NCBI GenBank assembly: GCA_009927065.1
Contig: RFNU01000183.1
Span: 1-7,646, forward strand
Length of the DNA stretch: 7,646 nt
Origin: a bacterium
GTDB taxonomy: Bacteria > Pseudomonadota > Gammaproteobacteria > Berkiellales > Berkiellaceae
Direction: 5' to 3'
The translations under genes were made by a program, and so were the position numbers. Each line of letters starts with the position of its first letter. Position 1 is the stretch's first letter. The notes beneath the pieces are model-generated. The model made no database searches, was not told the origin of the DNA, and saw nothing but the letters and a program-made list of their open reading frames with translations. This document shows, in pieces, positions 1 to 6,129 of the stretch.

Positions 1-107
1 GAGAGCTCGAAAATGTCAACTCTAATCCAGACTATGATAGTGTATTGACTTTATTAAAGACTATTGCTGATGATGCCTCGATCAATCAACTCATATTCAA
101 TGGGTAA
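1..107 (+). CDS. 3' end of an unidentified protein gene (partial, C-terminal 34 residues)
   Basis: An open frame enters from the left edge (first full codon at base 3) and ends with TAA at 105-107. It gives 34 residues, beginning ELENVNSNPDYDSV and ending NQLIFNG. The other two plus-strand frames hit stops within the first 50 bases, so this is the only plus frame that could be the tail of a gene. The residues are helix-compatible and fit the C-terminus of a soluble protein, but nothing identifies a family. Its stop lies inside the 3' end of the convergent minus-strand kinase-fusion gene, giving an 11-base tail-to-tail overlap. I cannot exclude that the open frame is fortuitous, because only about 100 bases are visible. 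Confidence 0.45.
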   Translation, partial: ELENVNSNPDYDSVLTLLKTIADDASINQLIFNG

Positions 108-2727
108 ATGTTTTATCAGCTCTTTTCACTGACTCTGGAATAAGAATATCTTCTAAAAAAAGTGTTATTGTTTGAACAGAAGGTCTATCTTGTGGATTAT
201 GAGACAACATGGATTGAATAAAGCTCGTATCAGGTGTTAATTCTTCACAATACACATCTGTCCACAGAGTTCGGCCTAATGCAAAAACATCTGTTTCATA
301 ACAGAACAGGGATCTAAAATTATCTTTTAATGAAGAAAGCCATGCTTGCTCACCTTGCTCACGGATCATCAATTGGTTCTCACAATTATTGTGATCGACA
401 AAAAATTCTGGTGCCATATAGCCCGCAGTCCCCAACCCCTTTGACATTTGACCATGATGAGGTAAAAATGATTCTTCAAAATCAATAAAATTAACTTCAA
501 AGCCGGTTTGGGTGTGTGCAATACAAATATTGTCAGCTTTAATATCTGTGTGAACAATACCTTTACCAGCAATTTGTGTGAGAAAAGCACGCATAATCGC
601 TTGAGATAATGCGTATGATTCTTCTCGTGAAATATTTTGATCAAGACGTTGTCTTTTCATCTGAAGATACTCAAAAAGAGACTCTCCTAAAAAAGGCATA
701 ATGTCTATTTTTTTGACTTGAAATTCGTTTTTTCTATAAAGCGTTGATCGTGAAAAATATACACCAAGTTTTTCACGCAAGAGGTCATTTTGAGGCTCTA
801 GTGTTTCCATAGCATGAAATGTTTTACTGATCAAACAATAAGCCAGGCCGTCTTGAGTTGTCACTTTTTTAACGACCTGTTTACTACCATCACATAAAAT
901 ATCTTTTTTATAGTATGCGTCTTGATCGTCAGGCAAAGGATGAAAAAGCATTTTATTATTCACAATCGTACAAGAACGCTGCATCCTATCTTCTTTATAA
1001 GAAACAATAAGAGGAATTTCTATAGTTTGGCCATCACTCCCTTTTGAAAAAATTAACGATCGATATCCATCACCTTTATCACGTGTAATTTTAGAGCCAT
1101 CGGGATAACCCTGTTGTGATGGTGGGAGTAATGATCGATGTTTTTCATCAATAAAGTCCCAAGGATGGGTCAAATACTCTCTAATGCAGTGTTGCTCTGA
1201 CTTCAATCTGCTTTTTTTAAAAGCATCATGTAATGCTCTATCAAAAAATGGCTTTTGTGAACAAGGCGCTACAAGATCTCCGTTAGGTAATGTTTCATCA
1301 CTGAAAAATTTCTCTTTCATCACACTATAATCTTGTTCATCAATAATATTTTTGTGTAAAAAATATGATGTTAAAGCATTAAAAAAAATAATCTCAGCAT
1401 AGCCATAACGACAGAATCGATCGATTGTTAAGCGTATTTCATGAGGACGAACGGCTATATCTTCACTATACCAATTTTGTAAAAATCCTTTTTCTGAGAT
1501 CTGTTGCAACCAAGCTGTTAAAGACTCATCATGTTGTTGCAGTGATGCGGAGTTGACGACTTGTCTTGTTAAAGGAAAGAGCGCAGTGTTTATAAATGTT
1601 TTTTCAATCACCCATTCTTTGCGTTTTTGTCCGTTATGATCGACATAAGGATAACATGCCATTTTAAGAGAGTCTGGCAATGCAAAAAACTCATCTGTCA
1701 TTAAAAGATTAGCTCGACTACTGCTTTCTCTATAGAGTAATTTTTTAAAGCGGTAGTGAGCATCAACAACCACTAAAAAATTATTACTGTGAGCTTCAAC
1801 AGCAATCTGATGTTCAAAATGCAGCTGTGTAAAAGTTTTTGCACAATATTGACAAAGCGTTTCTAAAAACGCTGTTGGAGTACCCCCATTTGCTGCAATA
1901 CATTGCTCAAGAATATCTGTATGATTCAAATCATATAGCGCTGAGAAAGGAATGACATAAAGAGGATCGTCTTGAGTATTGTGTTCAAGCAAATAGGAAG
2001 GTATTTCGCTATAAATCATGCCAAGATCATCACTCGTTATATAAGCTAAGGTATCTTGAATAAAATCAAGATGCAGTAAATTGCTTGGACAAGAAATTTT
2101 TTTATTTAAAAGATAGCTATGCGCGATATTTAATGAGCACTCACGGATATTCAATGCGTCACCAACACTATTAATGCCTAATTTAACAAGTGCAGGAGCA
2201 TAGCTAGAATCTTCACAAGGCACTGCTATCAATAAAGAATCTAATGAAGGCAATGTGAATGCACTGATATGAAGAACATGATCATGATACTTTTCTAATA
2301 AAGAGCAGTAACGATCTGTCGCTGCTGGGTGAATGAGAAAGAGAATCTCTTTTTCTCCTGCTATGGAGTTTTTTATTAACGGACAAGTTAAGCTCTCTGG
2401 CTCTATTGCTGAAACCAGATCTTCTTCGTCAAGGGGCAACCAAAGACCTTGAATGTCGATAGGCTTAAAAAGGCAAGTATCGTTTTGATCTTGAGGTTTA
2501 TCGCCAACACTCATGTCATGATATTCTTTATCATTGTTTATCACGATGACACGATTATCACCAAACGATCGGTGCGTCCTAGAGAGTTCATGATAAATAA
2601 AATGCACTAACGGCTCATGTTGCAAGATCGCGCGAAAAGGCAAAAAAGCACGATCGGTTACTATAGCCCGCTTCATCTCTTCATAAGAATAACGGGGCTG
2701 CACAATTTGTTGATCATCTGTATTCAT
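97..2727 (-). CDS. NIS siderophore synthetase-like (IucA/IucC) domain fused to a C-terminal Ser/Thr protein kinase
   Basis: The protein has 876 residues, with no signal peptide or membrane segment. Residues about 120-510 follow the order of IucA/IucC (NIS synthetase) landmarks: LIHPA at 131-135 where the family has vHPWQ; VKLGINSVGDALNIRE at 181-196 where it has the K-T-S...R segment; an 'x-ILRE-x-P...VVPLAAL' equivalent at about 235-264; then FEHQIAVEAHSNNFLVVV at 304-321 and LLYRE at 330-334, matching the 'hGIa-E-x-H-x-QN-x-LL' and RD motifs. Residues about 605-860 form a kinase: likely ATP lysine K635, catalytic loop HTDIKADN (726-733), D749-F-E for DFG, GYMAPE (769-774), helix-F D813 and helix-I R848. 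NIS enzymes condense citrate or dicarboxylates with amines using ATP; kinases phosphorylate proteins. The N-terminal HP-x-HP substrate motif of NIS enzymes is missing, so that half may be inactive. ATG 2727 has no clear Shine-Dalgarno, only an A-rich leader. Kinase assignment is strong; the NIS assignment is moderately strong. Confidence 0.85.
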   Translation of the reverse strand: MNTDDQQIVQPRYSYEEMKRAIVTDRAFLPFRAILQHEPLVHFIYHELSRTHRSFGDNRVIVINNDKEYHDMSVGDKPQDQNDTCLFKPIDIQGLWLPLDEEDLVSAIEPESLTCPLIKNSIAGEKEILFLIHPAATDRYCSLLEKYHDHVLHISAFTLPSLDSLLIAVPCEDSSYAPALVKLGINSVGDALNIRECSLNIAHSYLLNKKISCPSNLLHLDFIQDTLAYITSDDLGMIYSEIPSYLLEHNTQDDPLYVIPFSALYDLNHTDILEQCIAANGGTPTAFLETLCQYCAKTFTQLHFEHQIAVEAHSNNFLVVVDAHYRFKKLLYRESSSRANLLMTDEFFALPDSLKMACYPYVDHNGQKRKEWVIEKTFINTALFPLTRQVVNSASLQQHDESLTAWLQQISEKGFLQNWYSEDIAVRPHEIRLTIDRFCRYGYAEIIFFNALTSYFLHKNIIDEQDYSVMKEKFFSDETLPNGDLVAPCSQKPFFDRALHDAFKKSRLKSEQHCIREYLTHPWDFIDEKHRSLLPPSQQGYPDGSKITRDKGDGYRSLIFSKGSDGQTIEIPLIVSYKEDRMQRSCTIVNNKMLFHPLPDDQDAYYKKDILCDGSKQVVKKVTTQDGLAYCLISKTFHAMETLEPQNDLLREKLGVYFSRSTLYRKNEFQVKKIDIMPFLGESLFEYLQMKRQRLDQNISREESYALSQAIMRAFLTQIAGKGIVHTDIKADNICIAHTQTGFEVNFIDFEESFLPHHGQMSKGLGTAGYMAPEFFVDHNNCENQLMIREQGEQAWLSSLKDNFRSLFCYETDVFALGRTLWTDVYCEELTPDTSFIQSMLSHNPQDRPSVQTITLFLEDILIPESVKRADKTFTH

Positions 2728-2924
2728 AACGATATATTTTTTTATGATCTTTATTGAAGATTATGCTGCTAAAAAACAGTATCTCTTTAATAAATAAGGT
2801 TTTTAAATAAATTTAACTATAAATTTTAATGCGATGCGAGTGAAATCGCAATATTTATTTGATGGTTATCAGGCTTAATTGAGTGTACAAGCAACGATTT
2901 TTGTCGTGATCACATAAGATTCAA
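2728..2924. other. Intergenic region between the two minus-strand genes
   Basis: This 197-base, very AT-rich gap holds the leader of the NIS-kinase fusion gene and the 3' side of the upstream 619-residue gene. It contains a small GC-richer hairpin (listed separately) and an 8-bp palindrome GTGATCAC at 2906-2913. On the minus strand there are several TTAA half-sites around 2790-2830. I find no convincing -35/-10 pair for the downstream gene, and no open frame with coding character. The gap is long enough for independent transcription of the two genes. Confidence 0.5.
2830..2850 (-). terminator. Possible weak terminator hairpin downstream of the 619-residue gene
   Basis: TGCGAT (2830-2835) and ATCGCA (2845-2850) form a perfect 6-bp stem with a 9-base loop, standing out as GC-rich in an AT-rich gap. 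Read on the minus strand it lies 75-95 bases after the stop of the upstream gene and is followed by TTAAAATTTA. That is T-rich but not a clean T-tract. It could equally be a regulatory operator for the following gene. Confidence 0.25.
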
Positions 2925-4784
2925 TCAAGCACAATGAGGCTTATCCACTCTTATCGGCTCAGAAGGGCTAATCAGTGGATTTTCATTGCTCACTGCTTTT
3001 TTTTCAAAAGATTCGCTCCTTGAACCGAACATGAGGCGAATAAACGGTTCGCATGCGAACAAAAAAGATTCACATGAAGTTTTTTCATGAACAGTGGCAT
3101 GATATAGATCATGATCAACAGTTGATAATATCTCGCAAAATAAATCCTCGGCTTGATCGTCATCGGAAAAACATTTTGCATGATAAGCTTCTTTGAAAAG
3201 ATCTTCTTTATTTTTTGAATCAAGACGTTCTAATAAAGAAGCTAAAAGATCAATAGCGTCTTCTTTAAATATCTTCCTGAAAGATTCGTTATCAATAATT
3301 AATCTTTTTTTGCTATAGATTTTAAAATCAACGATGGATTTGAATAATAAAGTAATTTCTTTTCTCAATAATCCTGATTGAATAGCATCTTGATTTAAGA
3401 AAAACTCTTTGAAATGCACACTATATTTAATGATTTTTTTTAAGTCATCTGTTCGTTTTACCATAAAGGTTATAATATCTGATTGAGATTGTGCAGCTAT
3501 TGCATCCTGTGCTGGAAAATACGTATCAGCCAAATCACTGAGTAGTTTTGGATTGATTAGAGAACATCTTAAAGCTGTAATCATATTTTCATGATGGACA
3601 GACTTTATTTGCGACATGGCGTGCAAAGTCTTTCTAGATGATATCGATCCACCATTATCTTTATGCCAAATATAGTTATAAAATTCTAATTGAGTATCAG
3701 GGTTATGAACAACTTCGTTTTCAGTGAGATCTCCCATATACCATTGTGCATCATATTCAATATTGCCCAAACCAGCAAAAGCACAACCAGAATCAAGATG
3801 AGTGAAATGAAAATTGGGCTTTCCATCCGCTTTCAGTCCATTAAAAACAAGTCCTAAATTATTAAATTTGAGATCTAAATCGCCTAATATCTTAGCCAAG
3901 AGAGTGCAGGTACCAAAACCAGGAAGATCCGCAGCGTATATTCGCTGATTAAAAAAATTGTAGTCATGGCCATTAAATTGATATATTCTTTTTTTAAAAG
4001 CTAAAATCCCGTCTGGATAATATTTAAAATCACCGATAAAATTTAACTTTTTAGAAGCAACATACACTTCTATATTATCAAGGTCGATAATCTCTGAGGA
4101 AAAAGCCATCCGATATTTTGGAAATAAATTCATGCCATTAAAAAGATGCTCAGGACAAACTAGACGGCGATACTCTTGAGCATAAACTTCAAGAGCAGCA
4201 AGAGCCACTTTACCGTCATTCATAGAACGTTCAGCATCAATATCAAGGAATTTATCCATATCCGATAGAAACCATCGTTGATAATACCAAGGAGTTCCCT
4301 TACGATATTTTGACTTAATCTCATCAAAAAGAGATGTTGGGACTTGGGGGCAACGCGTTTTTAAAGCCTCTATGAGTAAAGTTAAGCTAGGTTGAGCTGT
4401 AATAGCTACTGTCATAAAAGGATCGTGAAAAATCTTTGCGGCTCCGATAAGCTCATCCCAGCTCAGCAACTCATGATTATTTGATGATAAATAATCTTTC
4501 CAATTTAAATCATCATCTTCTAAAGTTTTCAATATTTTATTCAAAACCCGTTTTTTATCACCATGAGCTAATCCTAATAACGATCCATAAGTGGCACAAG
4601 GATTAAGTATTTTTTTAAAAACCCAATAGTCGTGAAGAGATTGTTTTTGCTTATCTGTTCTTTGTTTTTTTGCTAAAACAATCTGATGACTTGCTTGGGA
4701 TGCTCGAGAAAAAAGAAGAACAGTGTGTTGCGTATCTTTTGTTTTAGCGGATTGACTAAAATCTTGTGTGCGCACGAGTCTCAT
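2925..4784 (-). CDS. Putative atypical kinase-like protein (PI3/4-kinase or HipA-like core), effector candidate
   Basis: The protein has 619 residues, with no signal peptide or transmembrane segment. The recognisable part is the middle. VYVASKKLNFIGDFKYY (240-256) could supply a nucleotide-binding lysine. LAKILGDLDLKFNNLGLVF (296-314) gives G301-D302-x-D304-x-K306-x-x-N309, like the G-D-x-H-x-x-N catalytic loop of PI3/4-kinases or the D-x-H-x-x-N loop of HipA. FTHLDSGCAF (327-336) matches the following hIDfG/hiDhG metal-binding segment, with D331 as the DFG-type Asp. The 13-base spacing of these blocks along the chain is normal for such folds. Flanking regions (1-230 and 400-619) are helical, Lys/Glu/Asp-rich and unrecognised. 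The ATG at 4784 is preceded by AGGT about 6-8 bases upstream, supporting this start. It lies 197 bases upstream of the NIS-kinase gene on the same strand. The kinase assignment rests on motifs only; substrate (lipid or protein) is unknown. Confidence 0.6.
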   Translation of the reverse strand: MRLVRTQDFSQSAKTKDTQHTVLLFSRASQASHQIVLAKKQRTDKQKQSLHDYWVFKKILNPCATYGSLLGLAHGDKKRVLNKILKTLEDDDLNWKDYLSSNNHELLSWDELIGAAKIFHDPFMTVAITAQPSLTLLIEALKTRCPQVPTSLFDEIKSKYRKGTPWYYQRWFLSDMDKFLDIDAERSMNDGKVALAALEVYAQEYRRLVCPEHLFNGMNLFPKYRMAFSSEIIDLDNIEVYVASKKLNFIGDFKYYPDGILAFKKRIYQFNGHDYNFFNQRIYAADLPGFGTCTLLAKILGDLDLKFNNLGLVFNGLKADGKPNFHFTHLDSGCAFAGLGNIEYDAQWYMGDLTENEVVHNPDTQLEFYNYIWHKDNGGSISSRKTLHAMSQIKSVHHENMITALRCSLINPKLLSDLADTYFPAQDAIAAQSQSDIITFMVKRTDDLKKIIKYSVHFKEFFLNQDAIQSGLLRKEITLLFKSIVDFKIYSKKRLIIDNESFRKIFKEDAIDLLASLLERLDSKNKEDLFKEAYHAKCFSDDDQAEDLFCEILSTVDHDLYHATVHEKTSCESFLFACEPFIRLMFGSRSESFEKKAVSNENPLISPSEPIRVDKPHCA

Positions 4785-4790
4785 TGTTTA

Positions 4791-4794
4791 CCTG
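4791..4794 (-). promoter_or_regulatory. Shine-Dalgarno of the 619-residue gene, beside an inverted repeat
   Basis: On the minus strand the leader reads GCAGGTAAACA directly before ATG 4784, giving an AGG core 6 bases from the start codon. Immediately upstream, bases 4794-4803 and 4830-4838 are inverted repeats (GCAAG with CTTGC plus an inner CTT with AAG, separated by a small internal loop). If the hairpin forms in the mRNA, the ribosome site sits at its 3' foot. Confidence 0.5.
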
Positions 4795-4865
4795 CAAGAC
4801 CTTATACAGAGCTATTAATATCAGTTCCAAAGACTTGCGATTGAAGAGCAAATCTGCCAGTCTAC

Positions 4866-4871
4866 ATTATA
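4866..4871 (-). promoter_or_regulatory. Candidate -10 box for the 619-residue gene
   Basis: Read on the minus strand, bases 4871-4866 spell a perfect TATAAT. It lies about 82 bases upstream of the ATG, which would leave a leader of about 75 bases carrying the Shine-Dalgarno and the inverted repeat. The -35 position at 16-18 bases spacing (around 4889-4895) reads TAGTTA or similar and is a poor match, so this would need help from an activator or from the A-tract in the spacer. Confidence 0.4.
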
Positions 4872-4903
4872 GTTTTTTTAATAAATAATAACTACCGATT
4901 TGA

Positions 4904-4925
4904 AAAAATAAATCTTTTTATTTTT
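4904..4925. repeat. Perfect AT-only 9-bp inverted repeat
   Basis: AAAAATAAA (4904-4912) and TTTATTTTT (4917-4925) are exact reverse complements around the 4-base loop TCTT. It sits upstream of the -10 box of the minus-strand gene. In such AT-rich sequence it may be chance, or it may be an operator or DNA-bending element between the divergent promoters. Confidence 0.35.
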
Positions 4926-5046
4926 AGGTGAATTTTATAAATCGCGATCGACTCCAGCGAGTGAACTTACCCACCCTTGAATGCTAAGATTATTATAACC
5001 TGCTATCCTATTGTACAGTAAAGAGCCCTGTTGTCCCCGGTATAGT

Positions 5047-5847
5047 ATGAACATCACTGAGCGTTATCATTTTTCTTTTAAAGATTCTTGTGGAAATTAT
5101 TTTCTCTCCCCTACGCAAAAATTAATGAGTCGAACTCTTTTTCCTCTGGTTGAAAATCTTGTTAAGTTTGCTTATACGAACACTGATATCAATGTGGGTT
5201 TGTCTCAACTTGATTTTTGGCGACAAGAACTCACCAGGATGATTAGTCATCAACCCCCTTCACATCCACTGATGAAACACATTTATCAAATGCACACAAA
5301 ATATTTATTACCACTATCATCTTTATTTCAATTTTTTGATGCAATTGAGTGGCAAATTAATGACCAAACACTCCTGAGTAACCAAGATTTTACGCAATTT
5401 TGTGCCAAGTTAAGCTCTTTTTGGATTGTGATTTTTTATCATAAGAAGACATTAACAGCAGAAGAACTTTTCATTATTGATCAACTACGTCTGTACATGA
5501 TCAAAGTTCGTTTAGCTCAATGGATTGGATTAGATTATCACGCTCATTCTCTTATTCCTAAAAAATGGGAAGAGCCTACATCATGCTTTATGACAATAGT
5601 TAATCATCTCCTGGAGTCGGCTCGGGAACATCAAGATAATATAGAGTGTCAATTAAAAAAGCAGGTACGACTACAGTTCGCTCATTTAGTTTTTTTCCAG
5701 GAACATCTTAAACTTCATCAATTATTAAAAGAGAATATCCATATTATTGAAAAAAACTTTATCAAACCAAGCTACCGAACGCAAATAGAAGCTATTATAA
5801 AATCAAGCCTTATCTCTATACGATCAACGCTAAATAATTCTTCATAA
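5047..5847 (+). CDS. Degenerate squalene/phytoene synthase-like protein
   Basis: The preferred start is ATG 5047 (266 residues). An in-frame TTG at 5011 would add 12 residues (278 in total), but those residues are Cys/Pro-rich and unlike the family, and neither start has a clear Shine-Dalgarno. Numbering from the TTG, LSQLDFWRQELTRMI (64-78) followed by PSHPLMKHI (83-91) matches the 'L-x-W-R-x-E-L...HP' signature after helix 2 of head-to-head prenyl synthases and their HpnC/HpnD/NDUFAF6-like relatives. LLPLSSLFQFFDAIEWQIND (99-118) corresponds to the following 'lp...f..li.g.e.D' helix. The family is about 270-290 residues, so length fits. The Asp-rich Mg-diphosphate motifs (DxxxD) are absent: the first is replaced by FAYTNTDIN (53-61), and the second region reads RLAQWIGLDYHAHS (167-180). 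It is probably not a prenyl synthase; a binding or assembly role as in NDUFAF6-type homologues is possible. No isoprenoid genes are adjacent. Confidence 0.65.
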   Translation: MNITERYHFSFKDSCGNYFLSPTQKLMSRTLFPLVENLVKFAYTNTDINVGLSQLDFWRQELTRMISHQPPSHPLMKHIYQMHTKYLLPLSSLFQFFDAIEWQINDQTLLSNQDFTQFCAKLSSFWIVIFYHKKTLTAEELFIIDQLRLYMIKVRLAQWIGLDYHAHSLIPKKWEEPTSCFMTIVNHLLESAREHQDNIECQLKKQVRLQFAHLVFFQEHLKLHQLLKENIHIIEKNFIKPSYRTQIEAIIKSSLISIRSTLNNSS

Positions 5848-5911
5848 CCTCTCTATTGAAGAAAAACTTACCCTGCATGTTGTAGTTCATGAAATCATCA
5901 AAGACATTAAT

Positions 5912-5949
5912 AGATCAAGGATGAGAAGCCTGATCTTATGTATTTTTTT
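5912..5949 (+). terminator. Probable rho-independent terminator after the squalene-synthase-like gene
   Basis: AGATCA-A-GG (5912-5920) pairs with CCTGATCT (5929-5936) as an 8-bp stem with one bulged A and an 8-base loop. It is followed by TATGTA and seven Ts (5943-5949). It starts 65 bases after the stop codon. The T-tract begins 6 bases late, so efficiency may be modest. Confidence 0.4.
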
Positions 5950-5967
5950 AACAAAACTAGAGAAATG

Positions 5968-6017
5968 CTCGTATCTTGAAACTGAGTATATTCCCTTGCT
6001 CATGTTCAAGATACGAG
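5968..6017. repeat. Perfect 13-bp inverted repeat forming a long hairpin
   Basis: CTCGTATCTTGAA (5968-5980) and TTCAAGATACGAG (6005-6017) are exact reverse complements, 24 bases apart. Inside, TGAG (5983-5986) can pair with CTCA (5999-6002) past a 2x2 mismatch, leaving a 12-base loop, so the full structure has 17 pairs. No T-tract follows on either strand, so it does not look like a terminator. It could be a structured leader or small RNA, an operator pair, or the remains of a small mobile repeat. Confidence 0.7.
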
Positions 6018-6024
6018 TTATTAC
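5996..6024 (+). promoter_or_regulatory. Weak candidate promoter for the 452-residue gene
   Basis: TTGCTC (5996-6001) and TATTAC (6019-6024) are separated by 17 bases, giving 3/6 and 4/6 matches to the sigma-70 boxes. The right arm of the 13-bp inverted repeat fills the spacer, so a protein binding the repeat would block or modulate this promoter. The leader to the ATG would be about 100 bases. Confidence 0.22.
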
Positions 6025-6115
6025 TATGCATACTCATGTTAATCGTAATAGTACAGGAACAGCTCATCATGTTTTAAAAGAAGTTTAAGCTAAAATAAAA
6101 TTAAATTAAATGATT

Positions 6116-6123
6116 AAAAGGAA
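6116..6123 (+). promoter_or_regulatory. Shine-Dalgarno of the 452-residue gene
   Basis: AAAAGGAA lies 6 bases before ATG 6130 and is the best ribosome site in the window. It fixes the start of the downstream gene. Confidence 0.7.
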
Positions 6124-6129
6124 TGAGTC

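Larger units (their letters stand above)
4785..5046. other. Divergent intergenic and promoter region
   Basis: This AT-rich region separates the minus-strand 619-residue gene from the plus-strand squalene-synthase-like gene and should hold the promoters of both. It contains a consensus -10 box for the minus-strand gene, a perfect AT-only 9-bp inverted repeat at 4904-4925, an 8-bp palindrome ATCGCGAT at 4941-4948 overlapping CGATCG, and ACTC-CAGC-GAGT at 4951-4962. For the plus strand, TATTATAAC near 4991-4999 and TGCTATCCT at 5001-5009 are -10-like, but neither has a well-spaced -35. I see no gene inside it. Confidence 0.55.
5834..6088 (+). pseudogene. Possible remnant of a coding region (84 open codons, no good start)
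   Basis: After a stop at 5831-5833 the frame stays open to TAA at 6086-6088. The translation has protein-like composition, for example SIEEKLTLHVVVHEIIKDIN in its first third. No ATG, GTG or TTG with a ribosome site exists near the beginning; the first ATG (5921) has AAGG directly abutting it, and would give only 55 residues. It is in a different frame from the preceding gene. It may be the decayed remains of a gene, or a chance open frame; the hairpins inside it argue against it being a working gene. No family recognised. Confidence 0.25.
5848..6129. other. Intergenic region with hairpins and a possible gene remnant
   Basis: This 282-base gap between two plus-strand genes holds a terminator-like hairpin (5912-5949), a perfect 13-bp inverted repeat (5968-6017), a promoter-like pair (5996-6024) and a Shine-Dalgarno for the next gene. 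One plus-strand frame stays open across almost all of it (5834-6088). These readings partly exclude one another and are listed separately. Confidence 0.6.

Noticed and set aside
369..644. A 91-codon minus-strand frame inside the kinase-fusion gene
   Set aside because: It lies wholly within the kinase-coding part in another frame, has Ile/Leu/Lys-rich shadow composition and no ribosome site.
2790..2830. TTAA half-sites resembling a PmrA-type regulatory box upstream of the fusion gene
   Set aside because: The half-site spacing found (10 or 13 bases) does not match the usual 11-base period, and TTAA is expected often in DNA this AT-rich.
2906..2913. GTGATCAC palindrome after the 619-residue gene
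   Set aside because: A single 8-bp palindrome with no second copy near a promoter; most likely chance.
2990..3223. A 77-codon minus-strand frame inside the 619-residue gene
   Set aside because: Entirely nested in a well-supported coding frame, with no independent start signal or recognisable domain.
2835..4966. Shared GCGAGTGAA in the two intergenic regions (2836-2844 and 4957-4965)
   Set aside because: A 9-base match without extension or shared position relative to the genes; treated as coincidence.
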